Of a DNA stretch of 64,000 bases, positions 44,974 to 53,533 are shown piece after piece; the stretch's first letter is position 1, and the number at the start of each line of letters is the position of its first letter. This DNA is from Stenotrophomonas sepilia (GTDB lineage Bacteria; Pseudomonadota; Gammaproteobacteria; Xanthomonadales; Xanthomonadaceae). Both the position numbers and the translations under genes were made by a program. The notes beneath the pieces were generated by a model. It saw nothing but the letters and a program-made list of their open reading frames with translations. It was not told the origin of the DNA and searched no databases. The stretch covers positions 1 through 64,000 of the forward strand of contig NZ_LXXZ01000040.1 in the NCBI RefSeq assembly GCF_003244875.1, read 5' to 3'.

Positions 44974-46335
44974 GTGGCAAGACATCGTTCAACTTCCTTC
45001 CCCGGCCCCGATCTGCTGAGCGTTGATCGGGAACATCTGCGCCCGCTGGCCGAGCGCATGCGCCCGCGCACCCTCGACGAAATGGTCGGGCAGAAGCGCC
45101 TGCTGGCGCCGGACAGCGCGCTGCGTCGCGCGGTCGAATCCGGGCGCGTGCATTCGATGATCCTGTGGGGCCCGCCGGGCTGCGGCAAGACCACGCTGTC
45201 ACTGCTGCTGGCCGAGTACTCCGATGCCGAGTTCCGTGCCATCTCCGCCGTGCTGTCCGGCTTGCCGGAAGTGCGCCAGGTGCTGGCCGAGGCTGCGCAA
45301 CGATTCGCCGAAGGCCGGCGCACCGTGCTGTTCGTGGACGAGGTGCATCGCTTCAACAAGGCGCAGCAGGATGCCTTCCTGCCGCACATCGAGCGTGGCA
45401 CGATCCTGTTCGTCGGTGCCACCACCGAGAATCCGTCGTTCGAGCTGAACTCGGCGCTGCTGTCGCGTTGCCGCGTACATGTGCTGGAAGCGGTATCGCC
45501 AACCGATATCGTCGAGGCGCTGGAACGCGCGCTGGGCGACCGCGAACGCGGCCTGGGCGAGGAGGGTATCGAGGTTGCGCCCGAGCTGCTGCTGGAAATC
45601 GCCACTGCCGCTGATGGTGACGTGCGCCGCGCACTGACCCTTCTTGAAATCGCCGCCGAACTGGCGGGTGGGGAGGGCGGTCGCATCACCCCGCAGACCC
45701 TGACCCAGGTGCTGGCCGATCGTACCCGCCGCTTCGACAAGGGCGGCGAGCAGTTCTACGACCAGATCTCAGCGCTGCACAAGTCGGTACGCAGTTCCAA
45801 TCCGGATGCCGCGCTGTACTGGCTGACCCGCATGCTCGATGGCGGTTGCGATCCATCCTACCTGGCACGTCGACTGACCCGCATGGCGATCGAGGACATC
45901 GGCCTGGCCGATCCGCGCGCGCAGAGCATGGCGCTGGAAGCCTGGGACATCTACGAGCGGCTCGGCAGCCCGGAAGGCGAGCTCGCGTTCGCCCAGCTGG
46001 TGCTGTACCTGGCCAGCACCGCCAAGTCGAACGCGGGCTATGCCGCGTTCAACCAGGCCAAGGCCGACGTGCGCCAGAGCGGTACCGAAGAGGTGCCGTT
46101 GCATCTGCGCAATGCGCCAACCAAGCTGATGAAGGAGCTGGGCTACGGCGCCGAATACCAGTACGACCACGATGCCGAGGGGGGCATCGCGCTGGACCAG
46201 ACCGGTTTCCCGGATGCGATGGGCGAACGGGTGTACTACAACCCGGTGCCGCGGGGCCTGGAGATCAAGCTGAAGGAAAAGCTGGATCGGTTGCGCGCTG
46301 AACGTGAAGCGGCGCGGGCGGCAAAGGGCCGTTGA
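44974..46335 (+). CDS. rarA: Replication-associated recombination ATPase RarA (MgsA)
   Basis: The 453-residue AAA+ protein has Walker A GPPGCGKTTL, Walker B VLFVDEVHRFNKAQQDAFLPH, sensor 1 FVGATTENPSFELNSALLSR and the C-terminal RarA region (YDQISALHKSVRSSNPDAALYWL, MALEAWDIYERLGSPEGELA, YNPVPRGLEIKLKEKLDRL). It acts at stalled replication forks. The frame is open upstream to 44872; GTG 44974 is chosen for family length and the preceding -10 box. Confidence 0.95.
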   Translation: MARHRSTSFPGPDLLSVDREHLRPLAERMRPRTLDEMVGQKRLLAPDSALRRAVESGRVHSMILWGPPGCGKTTLSLLLAEYSDAEFRAISAVLSGLPEVRQVLAEAAQRFAEGRRTVLFVDEVHRFNKAQQDAFLPHIERGTILFVGATTENPSFELNSALLSRCRVHVLEAVSPTDIVEALERALGDRERGLGEEGIEVAPELLLEIATAADGDVRRALTLLEIAAELAGGEGGRITPQTLTQVLADRTRRFDKGGEQFYDQISALHKSVRSSNPDAALYWLTRMLDGGCDPSYLARRLTRMAIEDIGLADPRAQSMALEAWDIYERLGSPEGELAFAQLVLYLASTAKSNAGYAAFNQAKADVRQSGTEEVPLHLRNAPTKLMKELGYGAEYQYDHDAEGGIALDQTGFPDAMGERVYYNPVPRGLEIKLKEKLDRLRAEREAARAAKGR

Positions 46336-46357
46336 CCCTGCTTGTGTGGCGGATACG

Positions 46358-46723
46358 TCAATCTGCGCCGATTAGGATCAGGTTGGTGCCTGTGGGATGA
46401 AGCCAGAGAAAGACTTCCTGCTTGCCCTTGCGGAAGCCAGACGAGCAGACTGCTTGCCAGCCTTGCCCACAGTTGACCTCGGGGAATCCCTGGACGGTAG
46501 GGTGAGAATACTCGCGTGGCGTTGCGACCCACCCAGCCTTTAACAGGGCGCGGCGCAGCGCCTTGTAGTCCATTTCCCATTGCGCATCCACTGCCTTGAG
46601 TGCGCCAGGCATCGGTGGCGGGTTTGCCTTGAGGCTGCCCATTATGTAGCCGGGCTCTATGTAGTCAGGTTCTTTCGAGGGCAGTGCGGACGTCAGCAGT
46701 AAGGCGATCAGGATGCTCTTCAT
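46358..46723 (-). CDS. Small exported protein of unknown function
   Basis: The 121-residue product has a short signal peptide (MKSILIALLLTSALPS), a mature part with DYKALRRALLKAGWVATPRE and a Cys-containing PEVNCGQGWQAVCSSGFRKG, and ends FLWLHPTGTNLILIGAD. The family is not recognised. It is convergent with rarA. Codon use is less GC-rich than rarA, as in the other unknown genes of this region. Confidence 0.55.
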   Translation of the reverse strand: MKSILIALLLTSALPSKEPDYIEPGYIMGSLKANPPPMPGALKAVDAQWEMDYKALRRALLKAGWVATPREYSHPTVQGFPEVNCGQGWQAVCSSGFRKGKQEVFLWLHPTGTNLILIGAD

Positions 46724-46821
46724 TTGCCCAGCGTAGTGATGTTGCTGCGCTGTGCAAATGGCGTTGACGCAAATGCCGCGGTGAGGAACAGAAGGGGCGC
46801 CCGGAGGCGTCCCTCACTAAG

Positions 46822-46846
46822 GTAGCCGAGCAGGGCTCGGCGCTAC
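46822..46846. repeat. GTAG/REP palindrome (GTAGCCGAGC stem)
   Basis: gtagccgagcagggctcggc followed by gctac carries GTAG at one end and CTAC at the other. Confidence 0.78.
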
Positions 46847-46905
46847 ATTGTCCTGCGGGCGCTCCTTTGGCACACTGCGCGGCTGCTTTTTCAAGGATTG
46901 ATGCC

Positions 46906-47277
46906 GTGCAGGAAATGATTCTGCCGTTGAAGCGTTATGCCCAGTTCGAGGGTCGTGCCAACCGTCGCGAGTACTGGATGTTCCAGCTGTTCCTGTTGAT
47001 CGTCTCCGCCGTGCTGATGGTGCCGCTCATCGCCGGGCTGGTGATGCAGTCCGACGTGCTGGGCATCGCGTCGATCATCCTGTTCGTCGTGTTCTGGCTG
47101 GCCACGTTCGTGCCGGTCATCGCCGTCACCGTGCGCCGACTGCACGACTGCAACCAGTCTGGCTGGATGTACCTGCTGGCCTTCGTTCCGTTCGGTGGCC
47201 TGGTGATCTTCGTGTTCGCGCTGCTGCCAGGTACACCGCAGGAGAACGTCTACGGCCCGGTGCCTGCGGGGCCGTGA
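46906..47277 (+). CDS. DUF805-family inner-membrane protein
   Basis: The 123-residue protein has the DUF805 signatures LKRYAQFEGRANRREYWMFQLF and AVTVRRLHDCNQSGWMYLL, with about four membrane segments, and ends in a typical LLPGTPQENVYGP. Function is unknown. GTG 46906 is chosen because AAGGA lies 8 bases before it; an ATG at 46915 is the alternative. Confidence 0.85.
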   Translation: MQEMILPLKRYAQFEGRANRREYWMFQLFLLIVSAVLMVPLIAGLVMQSDVLGIASIILFVVFWLATFVPVIAVTVRRLHDCNQSGWMYLLAFVPFGGLVIFVFALLPGTPQENVYGPVPAGP

Positions 47278-47285
47278 GACTGCGT

Positions 47286-47310
47286 GAGTCGAGCATGGCT
47301 CGACTTCTAC
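47286..47310. repeat. GTAG/REP palindrome (GTCGAGCC stem)
   Basis: gagtcgagcatggctcgact followed by tctac is the second copy of the element at 37026. Confidence 0.75.
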
Positions 47311-47323
47311 AGGGCGGGAAAAC

Positions 47324-47349
47324 GAAGCCGGCGTTTCGCCGGCTTCTTT
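47324..47349. terminator. Bidirectional terminator after the DUF805 gene
   Basis: The perfect 9-bp stem gaagccggc / gccggcttc (47324-47332 / 47338-47346) is followed by TTT on the plus strand and by GTTTTC on the minus strand, serving both convergent genes. Confidence 0.82.
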
Positions 47350-47350
47350 C

Positions 47351-47725
47351 TTACTTGATGCTGCAGTCGCCGAAGGAAAGGTAGTCCGTTCCCGAGCTGA
47401 ACTGCAGCGTGCAGCTTGCGGTGAAAGTCGCGCCTTCTTCCAGCGCGCCCAGCTTGGCCGCCTGGTGCTCGTCGTCGCTGGTCAGCCGGGCCAGGACATT
47501 GCCCTGGTCGTCGCCGGCCTCGATCAGCGGCTCGCCCGCCAGGTTGCTGGAGACGCCCAGGGCAACGGCAGTGAATGTCACCGTCTGGTTGAGTTCTTCC
47601 ATGCCCAGTGACGAATTGCCGGCCTCTTCAAAGGCCTGGTAGAGCGTTGGCAGATCCTGTGCGGCATGGGCGGCCAGCGGTGCAAGCAGGCCGAGGGAAA
47701 GGGCGATCAAGGCGGTGCGCTTCAA
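47351..47725 (-). CDS. Periplasmic protein with tRNA_anti-like OB-fold
   Basis: The 124-residue product has a signal peptide (LKRTALIALSLGLLAPLAAHA). The mature part LPTLYQAFEEAGNSSLGMEE, VTFTAVALGVSSNLAG and SCTLQFSSGTDYLSFGDCSI follows the pattern of the tRNA_anti-like (OB-fold) family. It would start at TTG 47725, with GAGAA about 8 bases up; no ATG is suitably placed. Function unknown. Confidence 0.6.
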   Translation of the reverse strand: MKRTALIALSLGLLAPLAAHAAQDLPTLYQAFEEAGNSSLGMEELNQTVTFTAVALGVSSNLAGEPLIEAGDDQGNVLARLTSDDEHQAAKLGALEEGATFTASCTLQFSSGTDYLSFGDCSIK

Positions 47726-47769
47726 GGTGTTCTCGCAGTCACGGGATTCATTCCCGTGGATGGTGGTCA

Positions 47770-47792
47770 GTAGATCCACGCCATGCGTGGAT
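47770..47792. repeat. GTAGATCCACGCC palindrome
   Basis: Stem atccacgc / gcgtggat around catg-like centre with GTAG at the left end; matches both copies at 56.8 kb. Confidence 0.8.
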
Positions 47793-47968
47793 GGGTTTGG
47801 CAAAGGACAGGGCGCGGCCGGCGACTCGATTGCCCATCCATCCGCAGCCCTGCGAGGGAAGGGCGCTCCTGCGCCCCGCTGCCCGGCAAAGTAGTGGATC
47901 CGGTGTTTCCGGCGCAACCGGGAAAATGAATGCATCGCGCGCGTGATACACAGTGTGACGTTTGATCG

Positions 47969-47990
47969 ATGTGATAATCATTCGCGTTTA
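47969..47990 (+). promoter_or_regulatory. Fur-box-like operator of the iron/heme locus
   Basis: atgtgataatcattcgcgtt resembles the Fur consensus GATAATGATAATCATTATC in its left and central parts (GATAATCATT). It lies about 55 bases before the esterase ATG, at promoter distance. Confidence 0.65.
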
Positions 47991-48045
47991 AGGTAGACTG
48001 CGGTCCCCTGAGAACCGGCGGCCTTGGCCGCTCCTGCCGCCACTG

Positions 48046-49074
48046 ATGAAGCTTTTCGTCCTGCCTTCGCGCCGTGGCCCATTGGCCCGCGGCCTGGCTG
48101 CCATGATGATGGGTCTGCTCCTGGCCACTCCTTACGCCCATGCGCAGCAGCGTAATCCGCTGCAGAAGATCGGCCACACCGTGCTGGACGAGCCGGCGGC
48201 CAGCTATCGCTTCGAGCGTTTCGTGGTGGACAGCCCGGACCAGCAGCGCCGTTGGCGGGTGAACCTGGCGATTCCGGCCAGGGCCGGCAAGACCCCATCC
48301 CCGGTGCTGTACGCGCTGGATGGCAATGCCGTGGCCATGGTGCTGGACCAGCCGCTGCTGGCCGAGCTGGCTGCGCGCAAGGCACCGCCGGTACTGGTGC
48401 TGATCGGCTACGACAACGACCTGCGCATCGATTCCAGGGCGCGTACCCGCGACTACACCGCGTGGATCGACCGTGCCGACGACGAGAGCGGCACGGCCCA
48501 GGCCGTCGGCGGCGGCGCTGCGGCTTTCCTGGATGTGATCGAGCGCCGCATCAAGCCGGAAGTCGAGCGTCGCGCACGCATCGATACGCGGCAGCAGGCG
48601 CTGTGGGGCCATTCGCTGGGCGGGTTGTTCGTGCTCAATGCGCTGTACACGCGACCTGCCGCGTTCCAGTCCTATCTGGCAGCCAGTCCGTCGCTGTGGT
48701 GGAGCCAGGGCGCGGCGCTGGGTGATCCAGAGCAGCAGTTCGTGCAGAACGTGCACGGCCAGCCGGCCAAGCTCTGGCTGATGCTGGGCGGCGCCGAGCG
48801 CGTCGGTGATCGCGGCAAGCGCGATATGAGCAACCCGCGCGTGGTTGCGCACCTGCGCCGGATCAGTGGCGCCACCCCGGATGCGGCGATGCAGTTGTCC
48901 GAGCGGCTGGGCAAGGTGCCGGGCCTGAGCGTGCAGTACCGCGAGTTCGACGGCCTCGGCCATGGCCCGATGCTGCCCGCGTCGTTCCATGCCGCGCTGC
49001 ATGAGTTGTACGGCGTGACCGACCGCAGCGCCGGCGATGGCGCGCCCAGTGGCGGAGACAACGCCGCCGAATGA
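48046..49074 (+). CDS. Periplasmic alpha/beta-hydrolase, siderophore-esterase-like (IroE/BesA family)
   Basis: The 342-residue protein has a signal peptide (MMMGLLLATPYAHA) and an esterase-D-like fold with the nucleophile elbow GHSLGG (Ser190) and a late His in DGLGHGPM. This family includes IroE, which cuts ferric-catecholate siderophores. Substrate is inferred from context: a Fur box upstream and heme-transport genes downstream. Its stop overlaps an ORF reading into the next gene's leader. It is the first gene of the locus. Confidence 0.8.
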   Translation: MKLFVLPSRRGPLARGLAAMMMGLLLATPYAHAQQRNPLQKIGHTVLDEPAASYRFERFVVDSPDQQRRWRVNLAIPARAGKTPSPVLYALDGNAVAMVLDQPLLAELAARKAPPVLVLIGYDNDLRIDSRARTRDYTAWIDRADDESGTAQAVGGGAAAFLDVIERRIKPEVERRARIDTRQQALWGHSLGGLFVLNALYTRPAAFQSYLAASPSLWWSQGAALGDPEQQFVQNVHGQPAKLWLMLGGAERVGDRGKRDMSNPRVVAHLRRISGATPDAAMQLSERLGKVPGLSVQYREFDGLGHGPMLPASFHAALHELYGVTDRSAGDGAPSGGDNAAE

Positions 49075-49196
49075 ATGCCTTCGCACGCGATCCCGTGCGA
49101 CCCCACTACCCAGGCGAGGCTGCCGGCGTGCAGCGGCCCAGGCAACCGATGACTCCCGCGCCGCGTGGCGCGGCCTACGTGTGCAAGGAGCCTGCC

Positions 49197-50573
49197 ATGT
49201 CGTTCCGTCCGTCTTTCCGTCTCACCTCTCTCGCCGCCGGCCTCTTGCTGGCGGTGACCGCCACCGCCCAGCCCGTGTTCGATCAGCCGGCCAACGCCAC
49301 CTTCAAGGGTGAGGTCGTCTCGCGCGGTGAGAACGTGGTCCCCGGCAGCACTGCCGATGTGGTTGGTCGTGGTTTCGTGCCGGGCCAGAAGGTCAGCCTG
49401 CTGCGTGGCGACAGCGTGCTCAACACGCAGCCGCTGGTGGTCGATGCCGACGGCAACTTCAAGACCCAGCTGAGCATTCCGGCCGATGCGGTGCCGGGCA
49501 CCCACCCGGTGGTGGTGCGCGCCAGCCAGCCGGCTGCGGCCACGGTGCTGAAGCTGCGCGTGTCGCCGCAACTGCCGCTGTCCGGCCAGGCGCAGTTCGC
49601 CACCCAGTCCAACAGGCTGGTGCCGGGGCTGTATCAGTCCGCTTACAGCGCCGCCAGCAATGCGGTGTTCGTGACCTCGGCGGTGGGCCGTCCGCCGGTG
49701 ACCCAGTCGCAGTTGCTGAAGCTGGACCCGAAGTCGCTGAAGGTGACCAGGGCGATCACCCCGGCGCAGGTGCCGGGCAGCACCAACGGCGCGGTCTATG
49801 CGGTCTACGGTGTGGGCGTGGATGACATCAATGGCAATGTCTGGGTGACCAATACCCGCCAGAATTCGATTGCGGTCTATCGCCAGAAGGACCTCTCGCT
49901 GGTCCACCAGTTCCCGGTCGACACCGTGCCGCATGCGCGCGACGTGGTAGTCGACGGCACCCACGGCAAGGTGTTCGCTTCGGCCACGGGTGAGGACCAC
50001 CTGTCGGTGTTCGATGCGAAGACGTTCACGGAACTGCCGCAGGTGACGCTGGAGTCCGGCGTGGATGATGGCAAGTTCACGCCGATGAGCCTGGTGCTGG
50101 ACGAGAAGGGCGGCAAGCTGTTCACCGTCAGCATCGGCACGCCGGAAGCGGCGGTGATCGATGTGGCCAGCGGCAAGGTCGACAAGGTCATTGACCTGGG
50201 CAATTCGATCAGCGCCTCTGGCGTGGCCTTCGACGCAGCACGCAACCGCCTGTACGTGGCCTCGCAGGGCACCGACAACCTGCTGATCGTCGATGTGGCT
50301 TCCGGCAAGGTGCTGCATGACGTGCCGGTCGGCGCCGGCGCGCTGAACGTCGCCTTCGATGATGCCTCCGGCCTGGCCTATGTCAGCAATCGTGGCGCCG
50401 GTACGGTCACGGTGGTGAACGGCGACGGCAAGGTGGTGGCCAACCTCGATGGCGGCACCCTTCCGAACCATGTGCGTGCCGACGGCAAGGGCAACGTGTT
50501 TGCGGTGAACAAGTCACGTGGCGCCGAAGATCCGAAGGGTGATCGCATCACCCGCATCACCCCGAAGCAGTAA
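49197..50573 (+). CDS. Secreted YncE-like beta-propeller protein
   Basis: The 458-residue protein has a signal peptide (LAAGLLLAVTATAQP), an N-terminal Ig-like domain (about 30-125; VVPGSTADVVGRGFVPGQKV) and a YVTN/YncE-type propeller (about 130-455; AVYAVYGVGVDDINGNVWVT, NSIAVYRQKDLSLVHQFPVD, NLLIVDVASGKVLHDVPVGA). E. coli YncE is iron-regulated, fitting this locus. ATG 49197 follows AAGGAG; the frame open from 49071 is a shadow extension. A 9-bp hairpin (50581-50608) follows. Confidence 0.82.
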   Translation: MSFRPSFRLTSLAAGLLLAVTATAQPVFDQPANATFKGEVVSRGENVVPGSTADVVGRGFVPGQKVSLLRGDSVLNTQPLVVDADGNFKTQLSIPADAVPGTHPVVVRASQPAAATVLKLRVSPQLPLSGQAQFATQSNRLVPGLYQSAYSAASNAVFVTSAVGRPPVTQSQLLKLDPKSLKVTRAITPAQVPGSTNGAVYAVYGVGVDDINGNVWVTNTRQNSIAVYRQKDLSLVHQFPVDTVPHARDVVVDGTHGKVFASATGEDHLSVFDAKTFTELPQVTLESGVDDGKFTPMSLVLDEKGGKLFTVSIGTPEAAVIDVASGKVDKVIDLGNSISASGVAFDAARNRLYVASQGTDNLLIVDVASGKVLHDVPVGAGALNVAFDDASGLAYVSNRGAGTVTVVNGDGKVVANLDGGTLPNHVRADGKGNVFAVNKSRGAEDPKGDRITRITPKQ

Positions 50574-50580
50574 GTCACAG

Positions 50581-50608
50581 GGCAGGGCGGCGTGCGCGTC
50601 GCCCTGCC
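50581..50608 (+). terminator. Hairpin between the YncE-like gene and hmuT
   Basis: Stem ggcagggcg / cgccctgcc (50581-50589 / 50600-50608), no T-run. It may attenuate or stabilise the transcript between the two genes. Confidence 0.4.
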
Positions 50609-50624
50609 AGCAAGGAGAATGTCC

Positions 50625-51671
50625 ATGAACATCGCGTCCCGTCTGCGCCTGTGTGCGCTCCCGCTGGCTGTTTCGCTGGCGCTGTCTGCCTGCAGTGGCT
50701 CGTCAACGCCGTCGGATGGCCACAAGACTGCCGAGCCGCCTGCCGCAACAGCTGCTGCCGAAACCGCGTTGCCGGCAGGCTGGCAGCGCCTGGCCGGTGC
50801 CGAGATGCCAGCGGTGCATGAACAGAGGGCCGTGCTGCCGGCCAAAGTGCATTCCGATGACGGTGCTGACATTGAAGTGTCCGACACCAGCCGGATCATT
50901 GCCGGTGGTGACGACGTCATCGCGGTGATCGAGGCGCTGGGACTGGGCAAGCAGGTATTCGCTGCGCCAACCAACACCACCACCCAGGCCGGCCTGGCTG
51001 CCCCGCACCAGTTCCTGTTCAACCGCACCACGGGCGTGGAAGGCGTGCTGAGCCTGCAGGGCTCGCTGTTCCTCGGCAACAGCCTGCGCCGCCACACCGA
51101 GCTGGCGAAAAAGCTGCGCGAGGTGGGCGAGCCGGCGGTGGTCATCGATGACCTGCAGCCGGCGCCGGACAAGGTGCGCAAGGTCGCTGCGGCACTAGGG
51201 CTGGCCGAAGCGGGGCAAACACTGGCCACGCAGGTGCAGCGCCAGCTCGACGAGGCTGCAGCGATTGGCAAGGGCCTGGGCCATGCGCCACGACTGATCC
51301 ACGTATCGGCGACCGGCGCTGGCGGCTCGCCCACTGTTGCAGGTGCCGACAGCGCCTCGGCGCAGCTGATCGCCCTGGCCGGCGGCATCAACATCGGCAC
51401 CGAGGCCGGGGTGAAGAATTACTCGCAGCTGAGCAATGAGGGCGTGGTCGCGGCGGCACCGGAAGTGATCCTGGTGACCGAGCATGACCTGCAGCTGTTC
51501 GGCGGTGCCGAAGGCCTGTGGAAGGCGTACCCGACGCTGAAGCAGACCCCGGCTGGGCAGGCCAATCGGGTCTGGGTGATGCCGGATGTGCAGCTGAAGT
51601 ACACCAGCGTGGGTTCTGGTGCGGGCGCGCTGGCACTGGCCAAGGCCCTGGCAGCGTTGCCGAAGGCATGA
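50625..51671 (+). CDS. hmuT: Heme ABC transporter substrate-binding lipoprotein HmuT
   Basis: The 348-residue protein has a lipoprotein signal peptide with lipobox LSAC. It belongs to the class III binding proteins and has the HmuT pattern IIAGGDDVIAVIEALGLGKQ, GVEGVLSLQGSLFLG and LEPAPDKV-like LQPAPDKVRKVAAAL. It delivers heme to HmuUV. ATG 50625 is 7 bases after AAGGAG; an ATG at 50619 is too close to it. Its stop overlaps hmuU. Confidence 0.88.
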   Translation: MNIASRLRLCALPLAVSLALSACSGSSTPSDGHKTAEPPAATAAAETALPAGWQRLAGAEMPAVHEQRAVLPAKVHSDDGADIEVSDTSRIIAGGDDVIAVIEALGLGKQVFAAPTNTTTQAGLAAPHQFLFNRTTGVEGVLSLQGSLFLGNSLRRHTELAKKLREVGEPAVVIDDLQPAPDKVRKVAAALGLAEAGQTLATQVQRQLDEAAAIGKGLGHAPRLIHVSATGAGGSPTVAGADSASAQLIALAGGINIGTEAGVKNYSQLSNEGVVAAAPEVILVTEHDLQLFGGAEGLWKAYPTLKQTPAGQANRVWVMPDVQLKYTSVGSGAGALALAKALAALPKA

Positions 51672-52711
51672 GTCCGGCGGATCGGCGCCGCCGTCGCGGG
51701 CGGGCGATGTTGATGGTGGCCTTGCTGGCACTGCTGGGAGCGGTGCTGGCGTCGTTCGCCGTGGGCCCGCTGCGGTTGCCACCGCTGGAGGTGATGCAGG
51801 CGCTGGCGGTGAAGCTGGGCCTGCTTGATCCGCAGGCGGTCAGCAGCCGCGATCTGGCGGTGGTCTGGCAGCTGCGTATTCCGCGTGCCCTGTTGGGCGC
51901 GATGGTCGGTGCGTCGTTGGCGATGGCCGGTGCCAGCCTGCAGGGCCTGTTCGGCAATCCGTTGGCCGACCCCGGCATCGTCGGTGTCAGCCAGGGTGCT
52001 GCGCTGGGTGCAGTGGCTGCCATTGTTCTCGGCGCTGCCGGTGCCGCCGGTTGGCTGGTGCCGGTTGCCGCCTTCGTCGGTGGCGCCCTGGCCATCGGCC
52101 TGACCTATGCGCTGGCGCGGCCGGGCAAGGGCAGTGGCAATGCGACGCTGCTGCTGGTCGGTATCGCGATGGCGGCCTTCTGTTCGGCGCTGATCGGTTT
52201 TCTCACCTATATCGCAAGCGAAAGCGAACTGCAGTCGCTGGTGTTCTGGCAGATGGGCTCGCTGGCACGTGCCAACTGGGCCGATGTGGTGGCGGTGGTG
52301 CCGCTGTTTGCGATTGGCGTGTTCGCGTTGCAACGATTGGCAACGCCGCTGGACATGCTGGCGCTGGGCGAGCGCCAAGCCCAGCATCTGGGGCTGGATG
52401 TGACCCGCACGCGGCGCCGACTGGTAGCGTTCAGCGCGCTGCTGGTGGGGGCGGCGGTGGCGTTTGCGGGCTCGATCAGCTTCGTCGGCCTGGTGGTGCC
52501 GCACGTGGCGCGCCTGCTGGTGGGTCCCGGTCATCGCTGGCTGCTGCCGTTGTCCGGCCTGCTGGGTGCACTGCTGATCGTGGTGGCGGATACGGCCGCG
52601 CGCACGCTGGATCCGCCCGCGGAGATTCCGCTGGGCCTGTTCTCGGCCGCGCTGGGTGCGCCGTTCTTCCTCTGGCTGGTGCTGCAGCAGCGCCGCAAGG
52701 CGGTGCCATGA
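51668..52711 (+). CDS. hmuU: Heme ABC transporter permease HmuU
   Basis: The 347-residue FecCD-family permease has about ten membrane segments and the family motifs RIPRALLGAMVGASLAMAGASLQGLFGNPLADPGIVGVS, FVGLVVPHVARLLVGPGHRWLLPLS and DTAART..EIPLGLFSAALGAPFFLWLV. The ATG overlaps the hmuT stop (ATGA), and its stop overlaps hmuV. Confidence 0.93.
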   Translation: MSPADRRRRRGRAMLMVALLALLGAVLASFAVGPLRLPPLEVMQALAVKLGLLDPQAVSSRDLAVVWQLRIPRALLGAMVGASLAMAGASLQGLFGNPLADPGIVGVSQGAALGAVAAIVLGAAGAAGWLVPVAAFVGGALAIGLTYALARPGKGSGNATLLLVGIAMAAFCSALIGFLTYIASESELQSLVFWQMGSLARANWADVVAVVPLFAIGVFALQRLATPLDMLALGERQAQHLGLDVTRTRRRLVAFSALLVGAAVAFAGSISFVGLVVPHVARLLVGPGHRWLLPLSGLLGALLIVVADTAARTLDPPAEIPLGLFSAALGAPFFLWLVLQQRRKAVP

Positions 52712-53469
52712 GTGTGCTGCTGAAGCTGCACGAGGTGGTGGTGCGCCGCCAGCAACGTGAGATCCTGCACGGCATTTCCTTGGCGTTCGAACCGGGTACG
52801 GTGACCGCGCTGGTGGGCCCGAACGGTGCGGGCAAGTCGACGCTGTTGGCGGTCGCGGCCGGCGACCTGCGCGCCGATGCGGGCGAGGTGAGCCTGCTGG
52901 GCAGGCCGCTGGCCAGCTACAAGGCGGGGCCGCTGGCGCGCGAGCGCGCGGTAATGCCGCAGGAGCACGGCGTGCGTTTTGCTTTCAGCGTCGAAGAGGT
53001 GGTGGCGATGGGGCGATTGCCGCATCCGCCGGATCCGCGTGTGGACGACGCGCAGGTGGAAGCTGCCATCGATGCCGCCGAACTGCAGGTCCTGCGCCTG
53101 CGCGAGGTGCAGCAGCTGTCCGGTGGTGAGTCCGCCCGGACCACGTTCGCGCGCGTGCTGGCACAGGACACGCCATTGCTGCTGCTGGATGAGCCCACTG
53201 CTGCGCTGGATCTGCGCCATCAGGAGCGCACGCTGCGCAGTGTGCGTGCCTGTGCCGAAGCCGGTGCGTGCGTGATCGTGGTCCTGCACGACCTCAATCT
53301 GGCGGCCGGCTATGCCGACCGCATCGTGCTGCTGGAGCAGGGCACGGTGGCGGCCGATGGCACGCCATTGCAGGTGCTCACCGAAGACAACCTGCAGCGC
53401 GTGTACCAGCAGGATGTAGTGGTGCTGGAGCATCCGCGTCGTGGGGTGCCGCTGGTGGTGGTGACCTGA
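52708..53469 (+). CDS. hmuV: Heme ABC transporter ATPase HmuV
   Basis: The 253-residue ATPase has Walker A GPNGAGKST, Q-loop MPQEHG, signature LSGGESAR (Leu-Ser-Gly-Gly-Glu), Walker B LLLLDEPTAALD and H-loop VLHDLNLAAGYADR. It powers HmuTU. The ATG overlaps the hmuU stop (ATGA). No TonB-dependent receptor is in the window; it may lie elsewhere. Confidence 0.93.
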   Translation: MSVLLKLHEVVVRRQQREILHGISLAFEPGTVTALVGPNGAGKSTLLAVAAGDLRADAGEVSLLGRPLASYKAGPLARERAVMPQEHGVRFAFSVEEVVAMGRLPHPPDPRVDDAQVEAAIDAAELQVLRLREVQQLSGGESARTTFARVLAQDTPLLLLDEPTAALDLRHQERTLRSVRACAEAGACVIVVLHDLNLAAGYADRIVLLEQGTVAADGTPLQVLTEDNLQRVYQQDVVVLEHPRRGVPLVVVT

Positions 53470-53533
53470 GCGAAGGTCCGCCCGATTGCTCCGGGTATCA
53501 TGGCGGCTTCGTCTTCTTCAAGGGACTGATGCC

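Larger units (their letters stand above)
47726..48045. other. Intergenic region with a REP palindrome and a Fur box
   Basis: This 320-base divergent gap holds a full palindrome gtagatccacgccatgcgtg followed by gat (47770-47792) and the Fur-box-like site listed separately. No small ORF with a ribosome-binding site was seen. Confidence 0.7.

Noticed and set aside
46867-46886. TTTGGCACACTGCGCGGC as a sigma54 promoter
   Set aside because: The -24 part fits, but the -12 TTGC is missing.
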